Below the pieces are notes generated by a model. It was given only the letters and a program-made list of their open reading frames with translations. It had not been told where the DNA came from and searched no databases. Positions 40,301 through 53,492 of a stretch of DNA of 64,000 nt are shown here, piece after piece; position 1 is the stretch's first letter; each line of letters opens with the position of its first letter. A program made the translations under genes and the position numbers. The DNA is from Diphasiastrum complanatum. Taxonomy: Eukaryota; Streptophyta; Lycopodiopsida; Lycopodiales; Lycopodiaceae. The stretch is taken from NCBI GenBank assembly GCA_029204225.1, contig CM055107.1:15002900-15066899 (forward strand), written 5' to 3'.

Positions 40301-40627
40301 TATATGTGCATTATTCCATATTTCTACAAAGTCTTTAACACTAGAGTCATCATAAAATGTGCACAAAAGTGTGCATTTCAAGCACTAATTCAAAAAATCA
40401 TATATCATAAACTATGATGAATCACATCAAATTCTTTCACACGTGTGTTCTTCATATATACATTTATCAATTAAAAAAAATTTGAGACCTTCATTTTGGC
40501 CAATTTATATGTAAGATATAATGTGTCAAACATGTGGGAGTATTGATGAAATGTCAATATATTCATATACTGGACTACATTATTGTGAACTTTATATTCA
40601 ATTTTATGTATGTCTGCTCTTAAAAAT

Positions 40628-41100
40628 CCTATATGATTAAAGAAACATGCCAATAAAAAAGAATAGAACTTTGAGGTCTATAGAAATAGATATGTGCATC
40701 CAAAGTTATCCATTTAAGTGCTGATAAAAACCACCAAAAATGAAAGTATCATATTTGAGTGTATAACACCATGATTTTGACAATATTTTTTTTGGGTTTT
40801 CTACTTTAAAAAAGTATTACATGACCATAGAAACATGTCTCTCAATTTTTTTCAATTTGTTGTTATGTAGAGATAGATATGTGCACCTAAAGTTATTGAA
40901 ATGTGTTGAAAACTTGTAGCTTTTGTGGAGGCGCTTTTTACAACCCTTTCTTGGCTATCTAGTTTCAAAAATCCTTTATGACCATAGAATCTTGTCTATC
41001 ATTTTTTTTTTTGAATTTGGAGTCCTATAGAGATATATATGTGCACCTAAAGTTACCCATGTGAAATGCTGAAAAGGGGTAAAAATTGAAGTATTTTGGG
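40628..41100 (+). repeat. Degenerate 170-190 bp tandem repeat
   Basis: Three copies of a unit marked by ATATGTGCA(C/T)C(T/C)AAAGTTA at 40689, 40876 and 41046, with ATGACCATAGAA(A/T)C upstream in each. The copies differ considerably. Confidence 0.6.
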
Positions 41101-41913
41101 GGTGAATTGCCATCACTTGAGAGAGAGAAAATTTAAGTGTTCTGATAGCACAATGAAAAGTCATGTCTAGTACCACATACAATTGAAAGATTGAAATTTC
41201 AATCACTTGATGGCATGTTATCTCTCTTCAAGTGATCAAGGGTTTTATGTGCACTTTTGTGTGCACGCACACAAAAGTGTGCTGAAAACAACTCCACTCT
41301 CATATATACAACATACAAACAAAGAGCACATTCGGTTATGTGTCTTAATATAGTTTGCATATTTTGATATATAATTTGTTGTGTCCTAACTTGGTGTATG
41401 ATTCATCGTGCTTTCAATCCTTGAGACCAAAGACTTTATGCTAGAGTTATTGAGAGTTTCTCCATCAACATTCTTAGCATTAACAAAAACATCATCTCCA
41501 ATTACATGCACATAGTTTTTAAGTCGATGAAATAAAAAAATGAAAAATCTACTCTCTGATTTGGTAATTACAGTAAAATAAATTTAGACATGGCCTAACA
41601 ATTTAGTTTGTGATATGTGCCACAAGATACGCATTGAAAGTAAAGTAGTTTCTTTTGTCAATAATTGTGTCTTGAAGTGGCACTTTTGTATTATGTAAAT
41701 TCAAGTTGAATGCTAGTGCCTCCAAGTACTCAAAGAACTCTTGATACACTTTTGTTTATTCAAAATTAAAAAGATTGTAAGGTCCTTGAAAAAAGTGGAT
41801 GAAATTTTATCTTTCCGAATTTAAAATAGATCCTATAAGATGGCAAAATTTGTCAATGTGAATTCTCAGAATAAAAAATCTTTTCATGTCCAATCCACTG
41901 CTTAACCATTTCT

Positions 41914-41936
41914 ACACACACACACACACACACACA
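41914..41936. repeat. (CA)n microsatellite
   Basis: About eleven CA units in AT-rich DNA. Confidence 0.9.
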
Positions 41937-43659
41937 GTAATTTTTGAGTCGTTGCTCAAAACTAGGTTGCGTAGAATGTCATTGGAAAGCTCTCGTCTCT
42001 CATCTCTCGTCGAAAACTTTCTAATGGCATCAACATTATCTCAATTTGGAATTATATTTAAAAAGCTTTATGAATTTTAATAAACCGCATACTAAACTAT
42101 AGACAAAATGGCATGCGAGTGAATAAACATCTTTAGAAAGGGAATTTTTTCGATTTGAAACTCTCTAAGCTAACAAAAAATGGTCCATGAAACTGTGTAA
42201 GATAGTTTAAAAGGGGCCCAATTTTATAAAGCTCATTCTCTTTTTATTTTATGTCTTTTCAGCTCATAAAAAATACAAGCTAAGAATTCCATTAAAAAGT
42301 GTTTCGAGAGAAAAGTGAGAGTGCAAATATATGGATTGCTCAATGTGTGATGCTTTGCTCTCTATTATTTTTGTTTCATGCTTATGATGTGGTAAGTAGA
42401 ATGAATTCACTTTTAGCTTTGGAATTCAAAAAAATGTAAATGGGCCAGTCTAATGATTTTCATGTATTTTCATCATTATAGGTAGATGTCCAAGGTTTTG
42501 CCATCCTGACATGATTGGTTGGTAGTTATTGCTTTGGTTTGAAGGAGTATAATGAGAAATTGCTCATGTCTTGCTTGCAAGCTTGTCTCTCTCGCGTGAC
42601 ATCTTTGCTTCGCATCACTTTTTTTGTCAATTCTACTTAATGGGCATTAGGCTTTGTAGATAGCTAGATTAATGTTCTCACTAGCAAAAGGGCCAAAGAA
42701 CCAATTTGTAAGTAAAAAAAGCAAAAATGAACAAGTGTCCTAGTAAGCTACATAAAATTTCTTGAAATGTCTAAAGAAAAGCTTACTAGTCTTTCAATGT
42801 TTAGAAGCTATTTAGAATCCTTTTGATGTCACTACACCATCTATCAAGATGTAATGGGAAACCATTTTGATGAAATAAGTCAAGACAATCATTTTTACTC
42901 TTAGAAGCATGCTTGGATCAGATCTCAAGCTTTTCGTATTTGATCGATCCCATACTACAATTTCCTATACCAATCCATGAGTACCATCTGATATCTTTGT
43001 AGCTCTAGAACTATTCAAATTCACTCATAACTCCTAGGGAGTGAATTAATTATGTAACAAAATGCCCATGTCATTGTCCATTGTGTTGGCTCTGACAAGT
43101 GTTACAAAAGTAGACTATGTCATTTAGTTTTATTTTTGTTCATCATCAGATACAAGAAATAGATCTATACAAGTATGCAATCTATTGGAATATGATAGGG
43201 AAGGGATGAAGAGGTGGAAAATATGCATAGATTGATATCCTCTTGAGTGATAGTGGCAAATGCACCAATTTCCCAAATAAATTATAAACAAATAAAATAG
43301 TTAATACTTTATTTATCAACACTAGATCATTCATCCAATATAGAGTAGATGTTAGAGACTACTATATTGAATACGAAATAGTAGGTGTCTGAAACAACCA
43401 TGCCTTCAGTGGGTTAACATCATAATTTATCACAAGTGAATGTAAACAAGAAAATAGAGTGTAGACAACCACCACAAAGCAATACCAGTTTAGACAATGT
43501 TTACTTTGTCAAAGATTAAATTGTAGCTACAAGAGTGCACAAAGAGAATCAAAGCGTGTTAGATAGCCCTTGAAAATTTGAGTGGATCTAGCATTGATTG
43601 ATCTTGTGCAAAATCTCATGCGTGTAGGTTGTGGAAGATCTTTGTAAGGTCCTTAATTC

Positions 43660-45560
43660 CTAACCTTTAACACGACAAAGCGTCATCATGGTAGAGAGAC
43701 CTGTCAGTCAAGCCCTCTACTTAGGATGTGTTTGCAAAAGTTTTCAAAAAAGCTTTTGTGATAGCTAATGTCGATGACTAGTACCAAAAATTTGTAATTG
43801 TAAGATGAAAAATAAGAGCTTAGACTCCCATATCTAGGAATTCATTGATCTCTAGAATCGAGTTCCATCATTCGATCCAAAATTAGCTTTATGGTAGTTT
43901 GTCCTAGGGTTGTCTACCAATTATCAAAACGAATGCAAAAGAAACGTGTTTCAAAATCTCAATGATGCTTATTGAATAGCAAAAGCATATGATTCCACGA
44001 TGGTGGCATCCATGATGCAATTTCAGCAAATTCCGTCTAACGTTAAATAAACCAAAAAGAGAAAGAAGCGATGTTCAAACTGAGCTCCAAAATACTTTGA
44101 TAAATTGGATCAAATGGCATTGGAACTGCCGAAGAAGAAAAAGAAAACGTTTATGTTCCAGATCAAGACTAAAGATGTGAATCTTTGTTTCATTTGCAAC
44201 AAGCTTGGACATATGATGAAGTATTGTTCAAAAAGAAAGAAACCTGTGACACATATGATCAAAATCTCTGGTGGTAAAGGTAAAACTTTGGAAATTAGCT
44301 TGTGTGATTGTGAGTGTGAATATTCTTTTGAGTATTGCTTCTTTCTTGACTAATAATTTATTTCATTTAAAGGACACAATTAAGGATCAAAAAGTTAGCA
44401 TTTTATTAGGCAGTGGTTCAACTCATAATTTTATTAGTTTTCATCTTGTGTAGAAACTCAAGTTGACAGCTAAAGCCACCAATCATAGATATCGAGTTTA
44501 TCTAGCTTCAAGAGCCGAGTTGGAGACTTGGGATGTTAGAGTTTCGAATCTCCCATTGATGATTCGAGATCATAGAGAATTGGTTAATTTTCATGTTTTG
44601 GACCTTAGAGATATTAATTTAATTTTGGTTATGTATGAATATTTACCTCTAGCTATTGATTTTGAGAAGCATGTTCTCACTTTTAAGGAGGATAATAAAG
44701 TTGTTACAATATTTGGAAGAAAATTTATTCATACATCATTCACAATTTCTACAATTAATATTATAGAAGCATTTGATTATTCACAGTATGAAGTTTTTCC
44801 TATGTTTGTAGTTCCTATTGTGGATGTTTTTTATATGTATCTAAATAGTTGTGAATTCTCTACAATTCTAGACTCAATAACTTTAGATCAGAAACAAGCA
44901 ATGAAAAGTCAAATCATATCATGGGAGTAAGATTAACAAGCATTACATCAAAATATTTATTGGTTGACCGATCCCGCAAACTGTTAAGCAAGTTAAACCA
45001 TTTCTCGGGTTTATAGTTTTCTTTCGATGATTTCTTGAGGATTATGCCCAGATAGTGACACCCCTCAATAATATGACAAAAAGTGTTGCTAACAAAAACA
45101 AAAAGAGGAATAAACACAGTCTACCTGTTTTATGAAATGAGAAACTGATTCAATATTTTGATAAGCTTAAAACCCTGATTGCTTCAATTCACGTGCTACA
45201 AATTGCAAATCCAAATCAACCTTACGTCGCTAGAACCAACACAAGTGATATTGCAATTGGAGTAGTTTTGCTAATAATAGGCCACTAGAATAGGAAAGCA
45301 ATAAATTCACTAGCCTTCAATTGCCTTATATGACGCAAAAAAAAAAATTATTTATAATTATCCATGCACTTAAAACATGGAGACACTACTTGTATGGTAG
45401 TAGATTTATAATGTATACGGATCAATAGCCTCTTAACTACTTTTGTAATCAGCATAATCTTTGAGGTTCTGATGGACCGAATTGACGCAAGAATACGATC
45501 ATAAAATCTATTATATAAGAGGCATCTCTCAATAAAAATCAGAGATTTGAATGTCATAAA
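43660..45560 (+). mobile_element. Third decayed copy of the gypsy family
   Basis: Starts with a gag segment homologous to 8020 onward (CGTCATCATGGTAGAGAGAC). It continues with the knuckle CFICNKLGHMMKYC (44190-44235), protease ([16 protein letters not shown], with DSG changed to GSG) and a long frame 44463-44930 (VYLASRAELETWDVRV). RT and RNase H scraps follow to 45560 (KPFLGFIVFFRRFLEDYAQI; TLIASIHVLQIANPN). Heavily mutated, no LTRs seen. Confidence 0.8.
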
Positions 45561-46128
45561 TGATTAAGCTTAAGAATTTAAGTGGGTGTGTGCTTGCATA
45601 AGAACCTATTGGAGTCGAATTTCTAATAGTTAGAAATTCCTAGCTTTCTAAGCAATGGAACACAAAATGAGAGATCTGCATGAGCATTTGAAACCAAATC
45701 ACGGTCAAATTTTTACAGTATATAACTAGGTGTTATTTCACTCTTTTCATGCTACCCCCTCATCCATTATTGACGCCATCATGGAAATGTTTGAGGCTAG
45801 ATGTTCGCGAAAGGCTACTCTTCTGGTGTTCAATTAACGTTTGGCTACGTAATCAGAACGGCCGTGATTTCTATCACTAATTCCATGTTCGTCTCTCATA
45901 GGCATAGTCATACTCAGAGAAAGAGTCATATAGCTCATTCCGCTACACACGAACACCTTCAGTTCGAGTTCGTTTTCTCATTCGTGTTTCGTTTCTTTTT
46001 GTGTTCGTTTTCGTTTTAGAGCTATTTTTCGTTTCTCACGCATGACACACCCTCGTTCTCCAGCATCCCGTATATCATGTAGGAAATCCGCTACTTCCTA
46101 AAACTTGAACGCCTAAGTCTCTACCGCA

Positions 46129-46980
46129 ATGGGTGATATAGGTTTGAAATTATACGTAGGTACGCACGAAGGTGTTCTCATTGCTGAAGAAAGCAGACAC
46201 GAGAACAAGATGTTGATGATCAACATACTTTCATTGAAAGATGGTGGAGATGACAAAGCACTCTTCATCAGAAACAAGTCAAGAGGCAAGGGCAAAGGTC
46301 GACAGCACTTCAAGAAGGACAAAGCCAAAGAAGGTGGTGAGGATTAGTCCTCACAAGTTGCAACATCCAGTAACAAGAAGAAGCTGTCAAAGATCAAGTG
46401 TTTTTTCTATGGAAAGAAAGGACACTATGCATCAAACTGTTTCAAGAAGAAGAACCAATCTAAGCAAGCTAACCTTACTAATGAGGATGAGTGTGAGGGT
46501 GTTGAGAGTGAAAGAGAGGATTCTTTAATGATGTCTACTTTTTCATCTTTTCCTTTCAAGAATGAAGAAGTCTGGTGGATAGATAGTGGAGCTAGTTCCC
46601 ATATGTCTAGTTCTAGAAACTTTTTCACAAGTCTCATGCCATATCTAGGTGCAAAAAGATCAATCTATACTGCTAATGATGTAGAGTGTAGAATTGAAAG
46701 AATAGACAGTATCCCACTACATGCATCATCATCAAAATCTTTTTGCTTGCATGATGTACTTTATGTACCTAGACTAACCAAGAATCTCATTAGTGTAAGA
46801 CAGTTGTTTGATAGTGGATTGAGTGTTAAATTTCAAGTTGACAAGTGTATAATCTCAAGAGAAAATGAAGGTATTGCTAGAGGATCTAGAATTGTTAAGT
46901 TGTACAAACTAGATTCTAGGGAGAGTGCTAACATTTCAGATATTGCTTATGAGACCAAGGTGCTTCAAGAGGATCTGTAG
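46129..46980 (+). pseudogene. copia gag end and protease
   Basis: The gag tail (46129-46347) ends in a basic stretch RGKGKGRQHFKKDK. The zinc knuckle near 46400 reads CFFYGKKGHYASNC, so the second cysteine is replaced by Tyr. The protease frame 46528-46980 starts with EVWWIDSGASSHMS, the copia active-site motif, and runs to the pre-integrase region (LHDVLYVPRLTKNLISVRQL). Confidence 0.85.
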
Positions 46981-47625
46981 CATAAGAGATTGAGACATCC
47001 CAATTTCAAAGCTATGCAATTTATGGTCAAGGAAGGAAAAGTTGTTGGACTACTAAAGACATTGTCAAAGGAGCTTCAACCCTGTGAAGCTTGTGTTTTG
47101 GCAAAATCACACAGAAGGCCTTTTCCTAGATTAAGCATTAGAACAAAGCAACCATTCGAACTCGTGCACTCTGATGTTCATTGCTCTTCAACCAAGAGTA
47201 AAGGAGGAGCAAATTGCTTTGTTTCTTTTGTAGATGATTATAAAGATATTCTTGGATCTATATGTTGTCTTCTAAAGCCATGGTTTATGATGTTTTACTT
47301 ACTTTCAAAGCTTATGTAGAAAAGCAGTTTTCTTTCAAGTTGAAAGCTTTGAGAAGTGATAGTGGACGAGAATACACTTCCAATAAGTTTAAAGACTTTT
47401 TTGAGAGAGAGGGAATACAAAGAGAGTTTTGTTGTTCATATACTCCTCAGCAAAATGGAGTTGCTGAGAGAAAAAATAGAACTTTGTGTAAATGTGCAAA
47501 AGCCATTAGGCTAGAAGTTTCTCTGCCTAAAGAATTTTGGAGAGAGGCAATTGCATGTGTAAACTATCTTCGTAATAGGCTTCATAATCTTGCAATAGGA
47601 GGAAAAACACCATTTGAGATGTAAG
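46981..47625 (+). pseudogene. copia integrase
   Basis: The zinc-binding part HKRLRHPNF..CEACVLAK is followed by ELVHSDVHC and SFVDDY (first Asp), LKALRSDSGREYTSNKF (second Asp) and NGVAERKNRTL (Glu). All triad residues are present, but the frame is split near 47265. Confidence 0.85.
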
Positions 47626-49536
47626 GTAAATCATCTTAGGATTTTTGGTTCTGTATGCTTTGTGCATGTACCTCTAGAGACTAGGAAGAAGGAAGATCCT
47701 AGTGTTGTTAAAGGAATTTTTGTAAGATATGCATCTACTAAAAAAGCATACAAAGTGTATCTTCCCTCTACTGACAAAAATGTTGTTAGTAGAGATGTGA
47801 TATTCCATGAAGATCAGAAGTTTAACTTGGATGAAGCACAGATCAAGGAGTCTCATGCAAGATCTACAATTATCAATCTTGATGCTGCTCAATAAGTGAT
47901 AAGGCCGAGGCTTGAGGAGGAGCAACTTCAAGCACCCACACCAAGAAGATCTACAAGAGAAAGACCTGAGCCAAGGAGGCTCACATATGATGAGGAAGGA
48001 AGGCAAGTGGAATGTAAAACTTCCTATCATGCTCTCTTCATATCAGATGAAGAGCCTAAAAATGTCCAAGAAGCACTTCAATCCAAGATATAGGTTGAAG
48101 CAATGACCCAAGAGTTTGAAGCCTTGATGTCAAACAACACATGGGAGCTTGTGGAGCCACCAAACAACATGCATGTGATTGGATGTAAGTGGGTTTTCAG
48201 AATCAAGTATAATACTGATGGATCTATCAATAAGTATAAAGCAAAACTTTGTGCCAAAGGCTACTCTCAAATCAAAGGTCTTGACTATGAAGAAACCTTT
48301 GCACCAGTTGCAAAAATAGTAACAATCAGAATACTCATATTTCCTGCATGTTTTCACAATTGAAAAATGTTCCAGCTTGATGTTTCTAATGCCTTTCTCA
48401 ATGGTTACCTTGAGGAGGAGATTTACATGGAGCAACTTCTTGGTTTTGTGAAAGAAGGTGAAGAATCAAAAGTTTGTCATTTGTTCAAAAGTCTTTATGT
48501 ACTAAAACAAGCACCAAAGTCTTGGTATGCAAGACTCAACTCCTATCTCATATCACTCAGATTTTGTCTTAGGGAATATGACCCCTCTCTATATTATAAG
48601 TTTGTAGATAATTTTGTAATTATTCTTCTCCTCTATGTAGATGATATCATTCTTTGTGAAAATAATGAGAAGCTAGTTGAAGAAACTAAGCATGCACTTG
48701 GTAGTGAGTTTAAGATGCAAGACTTATGAGTTCTTCACTATATTTTAGGCCTTGGAAGAGATATTTGGAAAGGTCAAACTTTATAAATCAAAGTAGATAT
48801 GCAATTTTCATGCTCAAGAAATTTCAAAGGGAAAACTGTAAAGGCATAGATACATCAATGGAGCACATTGTAAAAGTTCCTATGAAAGATGATGAAAAAT
48901 TCTTTGTGGACATCACTCTTTATAGAAGTCTTATTGGCTCACTTATATGGTTAACAATGACTAGGCATGATCTAAGCCTTAGTGTGCATAAGCTAAGTCA
49001 ACACATGCAGGATCCAAAGTTATATTATTGGAAGTTGGCTAAAAGAATCTTGAGGTATATATCTTCTACCTTAAATTATAATATTCTACAAAAAAAAAAG
49101 ATTTGACTTTGATTGCTTTTTCAGATTCTGACTTTGCAGGAGACAGGTTAGACAAATGCTTACACTATTTTTCTTGGAGGGAACTTAGTTTGTTGGCTAT
49201 CAAAGAAGCAAGCAACTATATCCTTATCATCTTGTGAAGCTGAGTACAAATCTCTTACAACCACAACAAAGGAGGTTTTATGGATCAAAAGGCTACTTTT
49301 GAAGCTAAATTGTTATGGAGATGAAGATCTTCCAATTATCAAGAATGATAAAATTTCTGCTCAGGCTCTTGCAAATAATCCTGTGTTCCATCCAAGGAGC
49401 AAACACACCGAGGTAGCTAATCATTTTGTAAGGGAAAAAGTCATTGGGAGAGAGATCTTATTGGAGCATGTTGGATATTCACATTGTGTTGCAAATCTTC
49501 TGACCAAACTTTACTCCAAAATGTCTTTATCAAGAT
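47614..49536 (+). pseudogene. copia RT and RNase H
   Basis: Begins with the integrase C-terminus (LRIFGSVCFVHVP), then RT: NTWELVEPPNNMHVIGCKWV (48130), [20 protein letters not shown] (48370) and LLYVDDIILC (48630, YVDD box intact). The RNase H region runs 48730-49536 (YRSLIGSLIWLTMTRHDLSL, NNPVFHPRSKHTEVANHFVR). At least five in-frame interruptions. Confidence 0.87.
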
Positions 49537-49600
49537 GAGGTCTAATCTTGGCCTAATTTTGAAGTCTATATTGAATAGGAACATATATTTAAAGGAGGAG

Positions 49601-50315
49601 TGTGAAGATTAGTAAAAAATATCTTCCTATCTCGAGTTTTGGGGCCATGTCCATCATTATTTCCATTGTAAACTATGTTGTACATAAAGGTATGTGAATT
49701 GAACACATAACCTTCTAGAGTAGCTCGAGTTTGAGTTAGGTAGTTTCAAATTTGATGTCATGCAAAAGTTTAAATAGCATGCAATGTCATTCAATATGCA
49801 TAGAAGCCACATGCAATCAGTGCATGCAACATGCAAAGTGGTTTCTGTGATCTGCACATGTCTAGGCAATTTTATGAGTTGACATGCAGTACGTGCAATA
49901 TCCATACATGCAGTTACACATGTCGATCCTTTGTAGTCGAGTTAACTGAGTTAAGTGGACTTTCCGTGCAACACCATTGTAAGAACTCGAGTCACTTTGA
50001 TGTAGAGAGGCTGTGACATATTTTGCCATATTGTAAATAATGAGATTTTGGTGTTTTGGACTCATTCTCTCTCTACCCGAGTATTCTAGCTTTGATTTTC
50101 TCTCTCTACTCGAGAGCAGCCTATTTTTCCCATACTGAGCACTTAGAATCATTTCTGACATTCATTTCTCATAGTCAGAAGTTAGTTTTTTCAGTCAGAT
50201 GTATGCCATTGCACTCTTGCCATAGATTTTTCAAGTACTCTGTGCTCTGACTAATCTTGTGCAATCACAATACCTTAGTTAAATCCTGTAAAGTGTGTGG
50301 TGACTTAAATTCACA
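49601..50315 (+). repeat. 3' LTR of the copia element
   Basis: Starts TGTGAAGATTAG immediately after the purine tract; the proposed end is TTCACA at 50315, giving TGTGAA/TTCACA ends and about 715 bp. The start is well supported; the end rests only on the inverted hexamer because no second LTR is available. Confidence 0.65.
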
Positions 50316-51700
50316 CGTGCTAAAAGCTTTACAATCTCCTACTATGGATGTGATATTTATCATACAACAAAATCAAATTTTCAATCTTATATGAATTATT
50401 TTTGTGTTTAAAATACAAGGTAATGATGCATAATAGATTGTTAATTTGCTAGTTTTGCATCTTTTAAATTTCATAACTTAAAAAACATTGAATTTCCATA
50501 CTTTTAGATTTTTCTGTAGTGTTTGATATTTTCACATGGTATCATAGCTTAGATTGTTGATCTTAGATGTGAAACTAAAAAGACAATTTCTAGTATATTC
50601 GTTACTTAACCCATGAAATAACATATCAAATCTTATATCTTGTGTTTATCCAAATTGAATAAATATTATTGGACAAAACCAAATATGGTGTTTTTGCAAC
50701 GAGCAAAAAAACATATGACTTTGAGAAATATACTTCAAACACACATGACAATGCAAGCAAGATAAACAAAATCTCTATGTTAATAAATGGTCAAAGATTG
50801 GAAAGACATTCTATTTAGACTTTTGATTCAACGAGTATGCTAATTATAACGTTTTTACTTATATTTCAGTATGCTAATTATAACGTTTTTACTTATATTT
50901 CATTTTTGACATCTTTAAAAAGATTTGTTGATGTTAGAGAGATTATCTCAAATATGGTCACATAAAAGAGGAAATGAAATATATCCATGCTAACCTATTC
51001 ATTGTTTTATGTTACTAGACAAAATTGATGTATCTAGTAGTATGTTGTTATGATAAATAATATATTTGGTTGCGACAAAGTAGAAAACGCTAAAGAGAAT
51101 GTATCTTTGGTATGTATTAATAACAACAAATAAGTTACTAGATATGATATTTCGTTCATATGTGGTTATTGCAAAAGATCCAAAAACAAAACTCATGTGT
51201 TGATAGTGAAAGTTTTCACGAACGAATAATGTCAAAACAACACAAAGCAAAAAAAATTTACAGGATAGTAATTATATTTGTGATATGTCTTAAGACAATT
51301 GTAACAATAAATAACAAATTTTCAAAAGTCTCAAAAATATTTTTAGATAAAAAAAAATCAGAAAAAATGTAAGACATTTTGTGCATTTGTTTTAGTTTGA
51401 GAGAATATTAATTGTGCTAAGCATGTTATATATGCGTTATTTGAAAAAATATCACATTTTTCATGCCTAGATAAAAAAATAAAATATAGAATTATCGAAA
51501 AATTTTGTCTATTTTCATTATGCACACATTTTTCTAAAGTATGTATCTACGAAAGGCGTGACAATTCTAGGATGCGTGTTTTCTATTGCGTTAAAAAAAT
51601 GAAGAGAATATGGTTTTTTTTCTTTTTATAAAATGGTATTATTACATATAGATATTTCATCTTTGGTGAAGAGTTTACTCATAATAGGAAAAAAAAAAAT
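50316..51700. other. AT-rich region, no gene
   Basis: Contains one exact 34-bp tandem duplication (50834-50867 and 50868-50901, unit AGTATGCTAATTATAACG..). Nothing else was recognised. Confidence 0.5.
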
Positions 51701-53000
51701 TGAAAGAAGTGAAAATTAGAGCAAAAAAAAGAACGAAGATTTTGTGAAGTCCTAAGGTTGTTGATCTTGAAAATATTAATGAGATTGAATCATTAGCATG
51801 TCCAACACATATTGTAAAGAGTACATCCAAAGAGATCAAAGAAATGTTTTCTAATCTTGACGTGCTGGCCTCTATTTTTTAGTGTTCTATACATGATATG
51901 TGTTTTTTAATCTTGACATGATGGCCTCTATTTTTTAGTGTTCTATACATGATATGTGTTTGATGGATCTTGATATGGACCAAAACGAAGATCTTGGTGA
52001 TAACTAAATATAGAAAGATATAATAAAAAGGATTCAATGGACTCAAGATGTTCTAGTGATCTATCTACTCTCAAAATTTGCATCATCATGCTTATGTCAT
52101 CACTTTATTGATTCATGACCGTGAAAAAAAAAATTCTTTTCATTTTGAATTATTTTAAAAACCAAGATCTGAAAAAATCAATCTATTATGAAGCCGCTTG
52201 TAAACTTTGTATAGAAACTAATAAATCATCCTCAAATGACACTATTTTCCATAAGAAACAATTTGGAAGCCTCATTTTATATATCTTTTCTAAGCCTAAA
52301 TATTACGTCCATGAACTTAGTCATGCTATGCAAAATTCTAGTGAAGTCTTATGGCGTTTGGCAAAAATGATCTAACACTTTCTTGGCACTAGTGAGTTTG
52401 GCCTTCAACATGGAACACTACCAAATATCAACATAATATTTTAAGTTTCAAACTTAACTAGAGATCGTTTGAAAAAAAAAAAAGACAAAAAATGCATGTA
52501 CATTGCTTGAGAAAAATGGAACTACACCTTGGATATCAAGCAAAAAATGTACAAACCTTTGGTCATTTACTAAATTCGAATTCAAGTGCATAATGAATCT
52601 AATTTTTCAATGTTACTTAAAGATTGGATGGACTCAAGAAAATAGTAAAGATTGGAATATATATTCAGCCATGTTATTTAAATGCTTATAAGCCTTAAAA
52701 CGGTTTCGAAAAAAGAAAAGCTACAGTAATGGATGAAATATCTTCTTCAAGCACGTAGGACATGGTGATTTTGAAAAGAAGCTTTAAATGACACTTAAAA
52801 ATAGATCTCCATCAAATTCAAATCTTGTGATAACTATGAAAAGCGGGGATGTTGATAATGAAGAAAGTCTTGTCATGATTATGATAAGCACAAATGGTGA
52901 TTATCTAGCAAGGTTGAATTTGAAGAAGCGTGTGACTAATACTCATCTTCCAATAAGTGACGAGCTTATTAAGATCTACTCTTCTCACTAAGCTCAACAG
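51700..53000 (+). mobile_element. Second copia relic (RNase H part)
   Basis: The frame at 52115-52400 (KKQFGSLILYIFSKPKYYVH, ELSHAMQNSSEVLWRLAKMI, HFLGTSEFGLQHG) follows the copia pattern GSLLYL...RPDI...LS..M..P...HW.A.KR.L.YLKGT...GL. Nearby scraps (SSKKCTNLWSF) resemble the ASKKQ..V..S motif. Heavily decayed, no LTR found. Confidence 0.6.
51857..51965 (+). repeat. Tandem duplication of about 54 bp
   Basis: The unit containing AATCTTGAC(G/A)TG(C/A)TGGCCTC and ATACATGATATGTGTTT occurs twice in a row with three differences. Confidence 0.8.
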
Positions 53001-53340
53001 TTCAACTACAATTTTCCTCACAAATGAATAGTTACAAGAAAAAATTGAAACAAGTTCTTAATCATTTAAGCATGTTCTTAAGGATTTTGCCTAGGAATGG
53101 GTACAAAACCATAACTTAATTAAGAATAGCTATAATGTGAAAACACAATTTTGAAATAATTCTAAAAATATAATCACCCTGAAAATGTGAAATCATCCTC
53201 AAAACGTAATGGTTAAAAGGACTTTTGAGAACATGATGCTAGAAATCAAATACCTAAAGAACCATTCCTTACGTACTCACCAACAATACCGACCCATATC
53301 TAGAACATATTCTCAGGTATGGCTTTGTACCATTAATAGG

Positions 53341-53492
53341 AACTACTTTATTATTCCATAAAATCCATGACTAGAAAAAAATAATCATTCATGGAAGAAA
53401 TCAATCATTTTCCATGGAACAATTTATTACTCCATAAAATCCATGACTAGAAAAGGATAATCATTCATTGAAGAAATCAATTATTTTCCAAG
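53341..53492 (+). repeat. Tandem duplication of about 75 bp
   Basis: ATTCCATAAAATCCATGACT..TCAATCATTTTCCA is repeated once with few changes (second copy from about 53419). Confidence 0.75.

Larger units (their letters stand above)
37480..43650. other. AT-rich intergenic region without genes
   Basis: Only short chance frames. It contains degenerate tandem units near 40630-41100, a (CA)n tract at 41914-41936 and GTGCAC-rich inverted segments near 40350 and 41245. No coding homology was recognised. Confidence 0.5.
46129..50315 (+). mobile_element. Ty1/copia element lacking its 5' LTR
   Basis: Order gag end, protease, integrase, RT, RNase H is the copia order. A purine tract AAAGGAGGAG (49591-49600) precedes the 3' LTR. 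Several stops and frameshifts. The gag N-terminus, primer site and 5' LTR are missing at the left. Independent of the copia relic in MATE intron 9. Confidence 0.88.

Noticed and set aside
45801-46019. Possible 5' LTR of the copia element at 46129
   Set aside because: No similarity to the 3' LTR at 49601 could be seen and no primer site is present.
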